A stretch of 64,000 nucleotides of DNA from Ignavibacteriales bacterium (GTDB lineage: Bacteria; Bacteroidota; Ignavibacteria; Ignavibacteriales; Melioribacteraceae): NCBI GenBank assembly GCA_026390795.1, contig JAPLFG010000004.1, positions 231,604 to 295,603 on the forward strand, given 5' to 3'. Position numbers and translations under genes: made by a program. The notes beneath the pieces were generated by a model. The model was not told where the DNA came from and ran no database searches. It saw only the letters and a list, made by a program, of their open reading frames with translations. Within the stretch, counting starts at the first letter, position 1. The number at the start of each line of letters is the position of its first letter. Positions 45,941 through 54,439 of this stretch are shown here, piece after piece.

Positions 45941-47458
45941 ATGATGGCAAATACTAATTTATATCAATCGCTAAATTTAATCGTACCGGAAATAGTTCTT
46001 TCTATTTCACTTATTGTTCTAGTTCTGGCAGATTTAATTTTTCATAAAGATAAAAAAATCATCCCTTATTTAGCAATTACCGCAATTCTGGTTACCGGTT
46101 ACTTTGTAATAAACCAGTTTGGAAATTATGGCACTGCATTCCTAACAGCTTCCGCCACAAAGAATAATTTTGGAATGATCGCGGTTGATTCGTTCGGGAT
46201 CTTTTTTAAGATGATCGTCCTCGTTGCCTCTCTCTTTATTGTCTTCTTCTCTTTTGGATCCGGCGAAATTAATAAAATAAAAGCTCGAATCGGCGAGTAT
46301 TATGCATTGATCTTCGGAATGATCTTAGGAATGTTTTTCATGATTTCGGCAACCGACTTGATTCTAATCTATCTTTCAATGGAATTAATGTCATTATCAT
46401 CCTATGTTCTTTCCGGATTCACAAAATTAAGAGAGCGCAATAGTGAAGCAGCATTAAAATATTTGCTTTATGGAGCCACTTCTTCTGGCTTAATGTTATT
46501 CGGTATCTCTCTCATTTACGGATTAACTGGAAGCACAAATCTCTATGTAATTAATGTATTGATTCAAAACCCTCAAGTAAATCTTTTTACGCTGGCATTT
46601 GCTTGTATCTTAATCTTTGCCGGTATTGGTTATAAAATTTCTTCTGCACCATTTCATTTTTGGACTCCGGATGTTTATGAAGGCGCACCGATCACAATCA
46701 CGGCATTTCTTTCTGTAGCTAGTAAAGCAGCAGGATTTGCTCTATTGATTCGTTTCATTAAAACAACTTTTGTTTCTTATGTTGATCCGTTGGGAATGTG
46801 GCAGTTAATAAATGTATTCGATTGGAAGTCATTCCTCGTTGCTATTTCAATTCTTACAATGACTCTTGGTAATTTCTCAGCACTATGGCAGAATAATTTG
46901 AAGAGAATGCTTGCATATTCTTCAATTGCTCATGCCGGTTATCTTCTTCTTGGATTGGTTGTTCTCTCGAACCAAGGTCTTCTTGCAATCTTAATCTATT
47001 TTTCTGTTTACCTCTTGATGAATCTCGGTGCATTCCTTATTGTAATGTTGATTGCAAATAAAACCGGTTCGGAAGAAATTCAAGATTATAACGGACTTGG
47101 TCACACTTCACCATTCCTTGGAATTTCCCTTGCTATATTTTTGGTGTCATTAACCGGATTGCCTCCAACAGCTGGATTTATCGGCAAACTTTATCTCTTC
47201 ATTGCTCTTGTAGATGCTAAGATGATTGTAGTTGCAGTGATTGCGCTTCTTAACTCTGTTGTTTCTCTTTACTATTATATCCGCGTTCTTAAACACATGT
47301 TCTTGACTAAAGCTGATAAAGAAACACAAACCGTTACTACTTCCCTTCCGAATACAATTCTGGTTTCTGTATTGGTCACGGCGGTTTTTGTTTTCGGAAT
47401 TTACTTCGGACCACTAGTTGATGCAGCTAAAAGTTGTCTGATGATTCTAGGTTTATAA
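45941..47458 (+). CDS. nuoN: NADH-quinone oxidoreductase subunit N
   Basis: A 505-residue antiporter-like proton-pumping subunit and the last gene of the operon. It shows YLSMELMSLSSYVLSGF, PFHFWTPDVYEGAP and RMLAYSSIAHAGYLLLG. Two adjacent ATGs (45941, 45944) could start it. A strong terminator follows, and no nuoE, nuoF or nuoG lies nearby. Confidence 0.95.
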   Translation: MMANTNLYQSLNLIVPEIVLSISLIVLVLADLIFHKDKKIIPYLAITAILVTGYFVINQFGNYGTAFLTASATKNNFGMIAVDSFGIFFKMIVLVASLFIVFFSFGSGEINKIKARIGEYYALIFGMILGMFFMISATDLILIYLSMELMSLSSYVLSGFTKLRERNSEAALKYLLYGATSSGLMLFGISLIYGLTGSTNLYVINVLIQNPQVNLFTLAFACILIFAGIGYKISSAPFHFWTPDVYEGAPITITAFLSVASKAAGFALLIRFIKTTFVSYVDPLGMWQLINVFDWKSFLVAISILTMTLGNFSALWQNNLKRMLAYSSIAHAGYLLLGLVVLSNQGLLAILIYFSVYLLMNLGAFLIVMLIANKTGSEEIQDYNGLGHTSPFLGISLAIFLVSLTGLPPTAGFIGKLYLFIALVDAKMIVVAVIALLNSVVSLYYYIRVLKHMFLTKADKETQTVTTSLPNTILVSVLVTAVFVFGIYFGPLVDAAKSCLMILGL

Positions 47459-47483
47459 GAGATTTGTTTCTTAAAAGTTTTAG

Positions 47484-47510
47484 AAAAGCCGACGTGAGTT
47501 GGCTTTTTTG
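47484..47510 (+). terminator. rho-independent terminator of the nuo operon
   Basis: An AAAAGCC(G)AC / GTTGGCTTTT stem with loop GTGA ending in a T run, 25 bp beyond nuoN. Confidence 0.85.
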
Positions 47511-47624
47511 TTTTAAATACTTTCGACATGATTTCGATTCTGTATTATCCTAAATCATTCCTCGAGAGTACTATTCAACTTTGAAGATAATATTTTATCT
47601 GTTGTTTTTTAAAACAGCATCCGG

Positions 47625-48185
47625 TTATACATTCTTCAAAATTGATGAAAAGCTAAAAAATAATTTTGGACCTCGAGATATATGGAATCCGGCATGTTCT
47701 GCTTTTCCAATTGTTACATTAAATTCTTTTTTAGATACGTGGAATAATTTGGGTTCTACAATTAAAAATTCTCCTTTTTCATTCAAAATCTTTTTCATTG
47801 TTTCAAAAAATCTTTCTTTGTTTGGAACCTCATGAACCATATAAAATGCCAATATAAAATCGACCTTTTCATAGATAATGATTTCGTCTTGTTCGCATTT
47901 TACAAGTTCTATTATTCCTTCAAGAGGTGTCCCGTAAATTTTATTTCTAAGTTTTTGAAGCATACCCTCTTGCAAATCAACAGAGAATACTTTTCCGGTA
48001 TTACCAACCATTTTCGCCAATTCGATAGAAAAGAATCCAGGACCACATCCAACATCAAGAACCCTCATTCCTTCCTTAACATAGGAGGATAGTATTTTTC
48101 TTGGGTTTTGTATCCATTTTCTTATTTTATTGTCGAGTGAATGAGCAAACTCAACAGGGCAGACCCTATTTCTTCCATCATTCAT
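47625..48185 (-). CDS. class I SAM-dependent methyltransferase (UbiE-like)
   Basis: A 186-residue methyltransferase with an RVCPVEFAHSLDNKIRKWIQNPRKIL lead segment. SAM motif I is VLDVGCGPGFFSIELA, the acidic post-I residue is in VFSVDLQEGML, and FILAFYMVHEV is motif II. Short, single-domain type. The Cys-Pro-Val-Glu lead occurs in an orphan family whose substrate is unknown to me. Convergent with nuoN. Confidence 0.85.
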   Translation of the reverse strand: MNDGRNRVCPVEFAHSLDNKIRKWIQNPRKILSSYVKEGMRVLDVGCGPGFFSIELAKMVGNTGKVFSVDLQEGMLQKLRNKIYGTPLEGIIELVKCEQDEIIIYEKVDFILAFYMVHEVPNKERFFETMKKILNEKGEFLIVEPKLFHVSKKEFNVTIGKAEHAGFHISRGPKLFFSFSSILKNV

Positions 48186-48276
48186 ATTATCTCAATAAAA
48201 ATCTCTTAGTTCCAATTAGCCGGTTGAAGATTCTCTCGCCATCATTTATTTCTTCTTAAAAATGGAAAGGAAATAT

Positions 48277-48744
48277 TTATTCCTTCTTCTCATCCGGTAC
48301 AGTAGAAACCATAAACTCATCACCGCTGGGATAGCATATCACCCGTTTTGTTATTGATCCGTCTGTCACATCGGCACCGTAACAGACATTATTTTTGGCC
48401 GGATTGGCGGAGAAATAAATTTTCCCTGCTCTAACGATTCTGAAATCTTTATAATATTTTACTAAATGATTCTTTACTTTTTCTGGCAGATCGGCGATCT
48501 CTGTTTCAATCATTTTCATAAATAATGTGTCAGCTTTGAAAACCACGGCAATTTGTTTCCCTTTTTCATAGAACATTGCTCGTGTATTCTCGAAGTCTTT
48601 AGACCATTTTACATTTCCAGCGTTTGGATAAAGTTTTGTAAACTCAGCCTTAATTTTATCAGAAACATTGACTTCCTTTTTTTCTTGTGCCCAAAGAGAG
48701 ATTGAGAATAAAAGGACAACACACATTAACACTGATCTCTTCAT
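48277..48744 (-). CDS. exported PepSY-like (BLIP-like) protein
   Basis: A 155-residue exported protein. A Sec signal (MKRSVLMCVVLLFSISLWAQ) is followed by a domain with KIKAEFTKLYPNAGNVKWSKD and LPEKVKNHLVKYYKDFRI, the repeat pattern of Bacteroidota PepSY-like/BLIP-like small proteins. These are often linked to protease inhibition or membrane chaperoning, but the role is unproven. The C-terminus has two Cys residues that could pair in the periplasm. Confidence 0.75.
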   Translation of the reverse strand: MKRSVLMCVVLLFSISLWAQEKKEVNVSDKIKAEFTKLYPNAGNVKWSKDFENTRAMFYEKGKQIAVVFKADTLFMKMIETEIADLPEKVKNHLVKYYKDFRIVRAGKIYFSANPAKNNVCYGADVTDGSITKRVICYPSGDEFMVSTVPDEKKE

Positions 48745-48846
48745 TTCAAATATTCCTTAGTTTTCAAAATGTATAACAATACTTTTTTAAGTCAGCGGTT
48801 CCGCGTATTGACAGACCGCTCACTTTAAATTATCCTTTACAAAATT

Positions 48847-49434
48847 TTAGTCTTCAAAATCCAAGTTGACAGGTTGTTTTGGTAAATTGTTCTCACGGGT
48901 CATATTTGTAACCGGAATTGATTTATCCACCTCTTCTATTTTCATATTATCAAACCATATTTTCCCTTTGCCGCTAAGCAATACACCGTATGCAATCGCT
49001 TTACTTCCTGCCGGTACATCCAGAACAATTTCATATTTCTTCCAAGCTGTTGTTCCTCTAATTGATCTATTTTGCATGTTGTCAAAACCCAATGATTGAT
49101 TCGTTTCTCCGTCTAATCGCATCCACATTCCGCTCCATCCTTCAACAGATTCACTCTTTATATAACCGGTTAATTGTAATCTCTTTCCTATGAAGTTTTC
49201 CGCACTGATATACTGCATTAATGTCCCGAACTCATTATTCTTCGGTTCTTTTGATTTTATAAATGCGCTTGAGTTACCGTTTTGGAAAACCGATTTATCT
49301 ATTCCCATTTCATATTCGGTTGGTTTGCTTCCCGCAGAGAACCAGCCTTTTGGAAGTTTAGAATAATTCTGTGCTAATAGAATTGCTGTTACCGCTAAAA
49401 CTACTACAGATAAAACCACAAACAACTTTTTCAT
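48847..49434 (-). CDS. exported jelly-roll-like domain protein
   Basis: A 195-residue protein with an N-terminal signal or anchor (MKKLFVVLSVVVLAVTAILLAQ). The rest has the strand pattern of a carbohydrate-binding-like jelly roll: YEMGIDKSVFQNGNSSAFIKS, RLQLTGYIKSESVEGWSGMWMRLDG and GKIWFDNMKIEEVD. Such domains are also found attached to AraC-type regulators. A strong GGAGGAG Shine-Dalgarno precedes the ATG. Ligand unknown. Confidence 0.65.
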   Translation of the reverse strand: MKKLFVVLSVVVLAVTAILLAQNYSKLPKGWFSAGSKPTEYEMGIDKSVFQNGNSSAFIKSKEPKNNEFGTLMQYISAENFIGKRLQLTGYIKSESVEGWSGMWMRLDGETNQSLGFDNMQNRSIRGTTAWKKYEIVLDVPAGSKAIAYGVLLSGKGKIWFDNMKIEEVDKSIPVTNMTRENNLPKQPVNLDFED

Positions 49435-49562
49435 ATCTCCTCCTCCATTTTAGATTATGCTGCTTAATAATTGATTCTCCTTTAGTCATGGACTATACCT
49501 TGACGGATTTATTTTTCATTTTTCATCATGTTTGCCCTTGGCCGGATAAATCAAATGTTATC

Positions 49563-50537
49563 TCATTTTTTAATAAAAGAAATATTCGCTACTTCTGTAT
49601 TCGATAGAGAGCTAATAGATTGTTCATCTTGATTACCTCCGAAAATATATAAAGAATTTCCAATGATTTGAGTGCCGGCATGTCTTCTGTCAGTCATTGT
49701 GGTTTCATATTTTGTTAAAGACCTTGATTTTGTATCATATGCTGCCAAAAAGCCTAAATTTTGATACGATCCGACTATCCATATATTTTGTCCATCAGAA
49801 GCTGTGGCGTGAGCAGATACATCATATTGTAATAATCCTAAATTCGTCCACGTTGAATCCTCAAAATTGTATGAGTCAATACTCCGAATCGTACTGCCAT
49901 CATAACCGCCAAAAATATAGAGTATTCCATCTACTATTTTACCGCTTGTTTCTTTTGCTTCAAGCAAGTCTGGTAACCTTTTCCAAGTCGCTCTGATTGG
50001 ATCATATTCATAGAAGCGTTTTGCGTAGGTGTTCATGATCTTGCCTCCAATGACATTTGTGACTCTTCCACCAAAAAAATATATTTTATTATTCCAGACT
50101 GCTGAACCTGCATGTTTAACGGGATATGGATTTTCCTTTCCAAAAGAGATCTGATTTGTCTTAAGGTCGAAGATTTCCATCTTATCAAATAATGATCGGA
50201 AGTCGGATGTAAAATACTCACCGTTAAAAACATATATTTTATTTTCAGCCTTTACAAACTCAGCGTTGCAATATCTTTTAGGCTTGAGAACCTCCGATAA
50301 TATAGTCCATTTATTATTTGCTGGATCATATGTTTCAATACTATTTGACAAGTATACTAATCCGCTGGTGTTGCCACACACCGCATAGATATTTTTGCCA
50401 TCGGAGGTATAACCCATACCGTAACGCTCAGAATTCATATCTGCTAAAGGTTTGAAATCTACTTTTACTTGGGCGAATTGAACGTTACTTGATAGAACAA
50501 TAACTATAGCTGCGATAACTTTAATTGCTAATTTCAT
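49563..50537 (-). CDS. exported Kelch-repeat protein
   Basis: A 324-residue exported protein: Sec signal (about 1-22), then Kelch repeats forming a beta-propeller. Repeat hallmarks are visible in order: NNKWTILSE, NKIYVFNGEYF, GSAVWNNKIYFFGG, ATWKRLPDL, DGILYIFGGYDGS, STWTNLGLL, NIWIVGSY and NSLYIFGGNQDE. About six blades. Propellers of this type bind proteins or sugars outside the cell. No catalytic residues of galactose-oxidase type were found. A GGGAGG site precedes the start. Confidence 0.88.
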   Translation of the reverse strand: MKLAIKVIAAIVIVLSSNVQFAQVKVDFKPLADMNSERYGMGYTSDGKNIYAVCGNTSGLVYLSNSIETYDPANNKWTILSEVLKPKRYCNAEFVKAENKIYVFNGEYFTSDFRSLFDKMEIFDLKTNQISFGKENPYPVKHAGSAVWNNKIYFFGGRVTNVIGGKIMNTYAKRFYEYDPIRATWKRLPDLLEAKETSGKIVDGILYIFGGYDGSTIRSIDSYNFEDSTWTNLGLLQYDVSAHATASDGQNIWIVGSYQNLGFLAAYDTKSRSLTKYETTMTDRRHAGTQIIGNSLYIFGGNQDEQSISSLSNTEVANISFIKK

Positions 50538-50686
50538 TTTGCCTCCCTTTTAGTTATCAAACTTTTAATGAACTCGATAATTCTTTTACAACAACATCCA
50601 TACATTCACTGATTTATTCTTTATTCTGGGTTACAGTTGAACTTTAACGACCGAATAATTTCTCCAATTATCAATTAGCTCGATAT

Positions 50687-51202
50687 CTATTCCCTTGTAA
50701 GCTTCACTCGTGCAAAGGATTGCAGTTTTCCATTTTCTTCACCATCCATCACCCACTGCCAGGTACCGGAATCACTGTCATACACAAATGTTGTGTGGAA
50801 AAGACTGTTGTCACTCCCATGGAATAAGAACGCCATTTTATTGCTGTCCCGTTCTGCATGCGCAATTGCTTGAGCCGAAAGACCGCCTCCACCTGTAACG
50901 TCGAGCCAGAGACATGCGTACTGATTCAACTTTTCATCCCATCCGATGAAAACGATTGCTTCATACATCGCTTCGCCGTTGGAATTTTTATCGCGAGATA
51001 TTTCGTGAACTTGAATGTACTGATGACCGAGCACCCACTTGATGTCAACATCATGCGTTGTCTCTTCTCCTGCTATTGTACCTTGAAGAACCCACTGGCC
51101 TGTCATTTGATCTAGCAAGGAATCCTGAAATGTTGTTTGTTGAGCTGGAATAGACACCTGAAATAGAACAAAGGCTAAAAAGATTTTCATGATTGTTTTC
51201 AT
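50687..51202 (-). CDS. exported lipocalin-like protein (DUF1579-type)
   Basis: A 171-residue exported protein with signal MKTIMKIFLAFVLFQVSIPAQ. The beta-rich body shows DQMTGQWVLQGTIAGEETTHDVDIKWVLGHQYIQVHE and then YEAIVFIGWDEKLNQYACLWLD, the pattern of DUF1579-like single-domain beta barrels. Function unknown. An in-frame ATG four codons downstream (51190) is also possible. Confidence 0.72.
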   Translation of the reverse strand: MKTIMKIFLAFVLFQVSIPAQQTTFQDSLLDQMTGQWVLQGTIAGEETTHDVDIKWVLGHQYIQVHEISRDKNSNGEAMYEAIVFIGWDEKLNQYACLWLDVTGGGGLSAQAIAHAERDSNKMAFLFHGSDNSLFHTTFVYDSDSGTWQWVMDGEENGKLQSFARVKLTRE

Positions 51203-51658
51203 TTATTTTTCTCTTAAAAAATGTGTTGGTGTCTAATTATTTTTTCATCCTTTAATGATTATTCCATGTAAAAGTTTGGTCCTTAACGACAGGAGAAATA
51301 GTTGGTTAATAATTAATGAAACGGAATTACCAAAGGTATTCTGATCTGGGAGTATTGAACTATTTTTTTGAAACGAGGACAAATCTATTCAGCCGGAATT
51401 ATTTCCAAACCGTGCGGCTTAAATAAATTTTTATCATTTGCCGCATTTGAATAATCATCAAGAAGTAAAGAAGTTACTTTTTACAATGACGGTATTTACT
51501 GATTTCGTTTTTCTTCCCCTCAAATTGTAAACGCTCAGCTTGATGAATCCTTATTAACCCCATGTTGTTGCAGTATGTTATAAGGTAGAATGTTTTATTT
51601 CTACTACAAACTAAATTTAAATGAATTAATTAGCAATCGATTTTTCATCCCCCAAATT
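51203..51658. other. intergenic gap with a short possible coding relic
   Basis: About 455 bp without an intact gene. On the minus strand 51385-51480 an isolated 31-codon stretch reads like a protein C-terminus (KNLFKPHGLEIIPAE then stop), with a stop codon directly upstream. The rest holds no recognisable element. Confidence 0.4.
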
Positions 51659-52873
51659 TTATTCCTCGGGTTTCTTCTTTTGCAATTCCTCCTCTGCCTT
51701 ATATTCCGCATAATATCGTTTTTTGCTTCCTTCATAACTATCAATCTGAACAAGTACGCCTTCAAGCTTTCCGTTTACAAGCGGAATTCTTCTGCTAGTT
51801 TTAAGACCGATCGATTTTCTAAGAACCGGATCGCCAGTGTAGATAAACGCAGTTGTTCCTTTGCATTTCTGCTTTATGAAATCACCCAGCTCTTCGTAAA
51901 GTTTCTTTACTTCTTCAAAATCTCCCATCCGGATTCCGTACGGCGGGTTTGTAATTAATGTACCGTTTTCAAATTGTTTTACATGCTGAAAAGGTTGACC
52001 GGATAATTCAACATTTTCGGAGAATGGTAATCTGGATAAATTTTCTTTAGCCACCGGAATAATTCTCTGAGATTTGTCGCTTCCGCTTATTAATCCCTTT
52101 GGAAGCGGGCGTATCTTAGAATCCAAATCTGCTTTCACATTTTCCCAAATTTCTTTATTGAAATCGGGCAAGTAAAAAAACCCAAAATTTGTACGAAGCT
52201 TTTGAGCCGGAATTCTGCAGTAATGCATCAACGCCTCGCAAAGAATTGTCCCCGAACCGCACATACAATCCCACAAAGGATTTTGTCCGTCCCATTTGCT
52301 CAGCCGTATAATCGCCGCGGCAAGTGTTTCCTGCATCGGAGCTTCACCCGCCAATAATCTGTATCCTCTTTTATGAAGCGACTCTCCCGAAGTATCCAGA
52401 CTTATTACCGCCACATCTTTTTCGATATGAAGATTAATCCGAACGTCGGGATTAACAGTGTTAACATCAGGACGAATTCCGTTACTAACTTTTCTAAAAT
52501 AATCTGCTATGCCATCCTTCAAACATTGCGAAGCATATAAGGAATTATTGATTTGACTTTTTGCTACCGAAGCTGTGATTGCAAAAGTTTTATCCACAGA
52601 GAAAAATTCTTCCCATTTAATTTTCTCGGCGGTTTTTATCAACGTATTTGTATTAACACACTGAAATGTAAGCAGAGGTGCCAGCACACGAGATATCAAG
52701 CGTGATGTATAATTGATTCTGTAAAGAGCTTCGGGACTAGCTTCAAAATAAACTCCTCTGTATGCAACTTTAGTATTTACCGCTCCCAATTCTTTCAGTT
52801 CCTCTTCACAGAAAGTTTCCATCATTCCCGGAACCTGTGCAAAGAAACTGTTATTTATCTGATATTCGTACAT
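51659..52873 (-). CDS. THUMP-domain 23S rRNA (guanine-N2)-methyltransferase-like protein
   Basis: A 404-residue RNA methyltransferase of the RlmL/YpsC group. N-terminal THUMP/ferredoxin-like domain (about 10-165), then a Rossmann methyltransferase domain with GSGTILCEALMHYCRIPAQ and the catalytic NPPYG motif (LITNPPYGIRMG). This suggests N2-methylation of a guanine in 23S rRNA. The C-terminal end is Lys/Glu-rich. No RlmK-type second domain is fused. Confidence 0.88.
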   Translation of the reverse strand: MYEYQINNSFFAQVPGMMETFCEEELKELGAVNTKVAYRGVYFEASPEALYRINYTSRLISRVLAPLLTFQCVNTNTLIKTAEKIKWEEFFSVDKTFAITASVAKSQINNSLYASQCLKDGIADYFRKVSNGIRPDVNTVNPDVRINLHIEKDVAVISLDTSGESLHKRGYRLLAGEAPMQETLAAAIIRLSKWDGQNPLWDCMCGSGTILCEALMHYCRIPAQKLRTNFGFFYLPDFNKEIWENVKADLDSKIRPLPKGLISGSDKSQRIIPVAKENLSRLPFSENVELSGQPFQHVKQFENGTLITNPPYGIRMGDFEEVKKLYEELGDFIKQKCKGTTAFIYTGDPVLRKSIGLKTSRRIPLVNGKLEGVLVQIDSYEGSKKRYYAEYKAEEELQKKKPEE

Positions 52874-52919
52874 TAATTAAAATCCTTTTTTTACTGTTTA
52901 TGAATAAATTCTCCTAAAA

Positions 52920-54026
52920 TCAGTTTTTAAGATACTTAAGGAATTCGGCTACCGGTTTTCCATCAAATTTTTCAAATATATATCGGAATCCGCCTCCATA
53001 GACGGGATCTGAATTCTTTTCTATAATTTTCATCTGGTCATTTTTTGCAGGGTCGTTTATGGAATTAAGGAAGAGGTAAGATACGTAATTAGAACTCCCC
53101 TCTCTAATATTATCCGGATGGTCTCCGTTAGTATTTTCCAGCATCCAAGCATGCATTAATTCATGCGCAATTGTAGCTTCAACAGAAATTTTGGAAACGC
53201 CGTTTAGAACATAAATTATATGTGAGGTTGAATTACTAACTAATTTATCATTCTCATATTGAGTTCTAGTTTGTGAGTCGCAGTATCCTTGCCCCAGTTC
53301 ACCGGCACCTTTGAATTTGTTGGTGAGGAATTTCTTGTCTACTCCTAAGATCGAAATCCTTTTCATGTCTACAATAATTCCAAATGACACAAGTCTTGAA
53401 GAAACGATACTTAATAATTCCTTGAACTGATATTGGTCAAATACCGCATCCCTTCTACATAGATTACAAATATTTCTTCCATCGGGGTATTTAATCCCCC
53501 CGCCGGTAAGCGCTTGACAAATAAGTCTGCCGCAGCATTCGCATTTATTTAATTCCGCGGAATGTTCTTTGTGATATTTGTTCCCGTAGATATCAATATT
53601 AAATACCCCTTTTAATGGTGCGTTACATATTGAACATTTTGGAAGAATATAATTTTCATAACAACTTTCATGATATTTCTTATTCTCATAAACGAAATAT
53701 TCTCCTACAAGAATTTTATTGCAGTATGCGCAGTACAATCCTTTAGTTTTAACCTCGCATTCTTTATGATAATATTTCCCATTATCTTTATAGTAATCCC
53801 CGATAATCTGTTTTCCGCATACCGAACAGATAAAATGTTCCGGATGATAATTATAGTTATCAACCCGAAGATATTTCCCCGTTATCACACTACCGCAAGT
53901 GTGGCAATAAAGTTTCTCCTGCGCATTAGAATTCGAATTGAGCGTTAATAGAAACAAAAAGATTAATAATGTATTTATTAAGAGGGAGTGATGTTCTTTT
54001 CTATTTAGTTGAAGTAATGATATCAT
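52920..54026 (-). CDS. exported LIM-domain peptidase related to plant DA1
   Basis: A 368-residue exported protein. A Sec-type N-terminus (about 1-35, LLINTLLIFLFLLTLNSNSNAQ) is followed by zinc fingers. LIM 1 (41-90) has CxxC, H-x2-H-x2-C-x2-C and H-x2-C spacing. A second LIM-like set (99-162) and a third Cys set (162-190) have less regular spacing. The C-terminal DA1-like peptidase domain (about 195-368) carries HELMH (288-292) with a likely third ligand Glu309 in REGSSNY, the motif of a zinc metallopeptidase. LIM domains are mostly eukaryotic, and DA1 proteins are ubiquitin-activated peptidases in plants. Here the signal peptide implies action outside the cytoplasm. The substrate is unknown. 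Weak SD. Confidence 0.85.
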   Translation of the reverse strand: MISLLQLNRKEHHSLLINTLLIFLFLLTLNSNSNAQEKLYCHTCGSVITGKYLRVDNYNYHPEHFICSVCGKQIIGDYYKDNGKYYHKECEVKTKGLYCAYCNKILVGEYFVYENKKYHESCYENYILPKCSICNAPLKGVFNIDIYGNKYHKEHSAELNKCECCGRLICQALTGGGIKYPDGRNICNLCRRDAVFDQYQFKELLSIVSSRLVSFGIIVDMKRISILGVDKKFLTNKFKGAGELGQGYCDSQTRTQYENDKLVSNSTSHIIYVLNGVSKISVEATIAHELMHAWMLENTNGDHPDNIREGSSNYVSYLFLNSINDPAKNDQMKIIEKNSDPVYGGGFRYIFEKFDGKPVAEFLKYLKN

Positions 54027-54105
54027 TTCTTAATTGCCATTATGCTAGTATAGTTTACTTTACTCATTTATTTGTAATAAATCGTTGTGTGATTTTTAAT
54101 GTAAT

Positions 54106-54205
54106 CCGTTAAAACGGTTTTATCGTTGCACATGGTATCTCTAACCCCGCGATTAATCGCGGGGTTAATAAATAAATACTTATTTTTCCAACTGTTTTAA
54201 CAGTT
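54106..54205. repeat. composite palindromic (MITE/REP-like) element
   Basis: About 100 bp with three palindromes: CCGT-TAAA-ACGG at the left (54106-54117), a perfect 26-bp palindrome in the centre (54142-54167) and AACTGTT-TT-AACAGTT at the right (54190-54205). The outer pair also forms a 14-bp inverted repeat with only two differences, and each difference is matched within its own hairpin. Confidence 0.65.
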
Positions 54206-54307
54206 TATTTAAAAACATTTTTTAGTTCACACAACATGTTGTTATAATAGTTTAAAAACGAAATTATAGTGCAAACATAGGACAAATCAAGAAAAGATAA
54301 TAAAAAA

Positions 54308-54337
54308 CCTCTCCGGTTCTTTAACAAACCGGAGAGG
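54308..54337 (-). terminator. strong rho-independent terminator after the HEAT-repeat gene and structured element
   Basis: An 11-bp stem (CCTCTCCGGTT / AACCGGAGAGG) with an 8-nt loop, followed on the minus strand by a T run. It lies about 100 bp beyond the stop of the HEAT-like gene. Confidence 0.9.
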
Positions 54338-54344
54338 TAGAGTG

Positions 54345-54396
54345 AGAGGCAAAATATGCATCGAAAGTTTCGGGGCCCTTTCTCCCCTTATGCCTC
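54345..54396 (-). ncRNA. possible structured RNA (three-way junction) before the terminator
   Basis: On the minus strand GAGGCA and TGCCTC (6 bp) enclose two inner hairpins: GGGG...CCCC and CGAA...TTCG. The fold is followed after a short linker by the terminator at 54308-54337. It could be the 3' end of the HEAT-gene mRNA or a small RNA. I do not recognise it as a known riboswitch class. Pairings were done by eye only. Confidence 0.4.
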
Positions 54397-54439
54397 GGAT
54401 AATTTTACTATACTTTTCAATCTATTTTTGAATGAAGAC

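Noticed and set aside
48809..48837. TTGACA-17-TATCCT on the plus strand
   Set aside because: It would drive transcription antisense to the jelly-roll gene and overlaps a weak AGCGGT/ACCGCT inverted repeat. No plus-strand gene follows, so it is probably chance.
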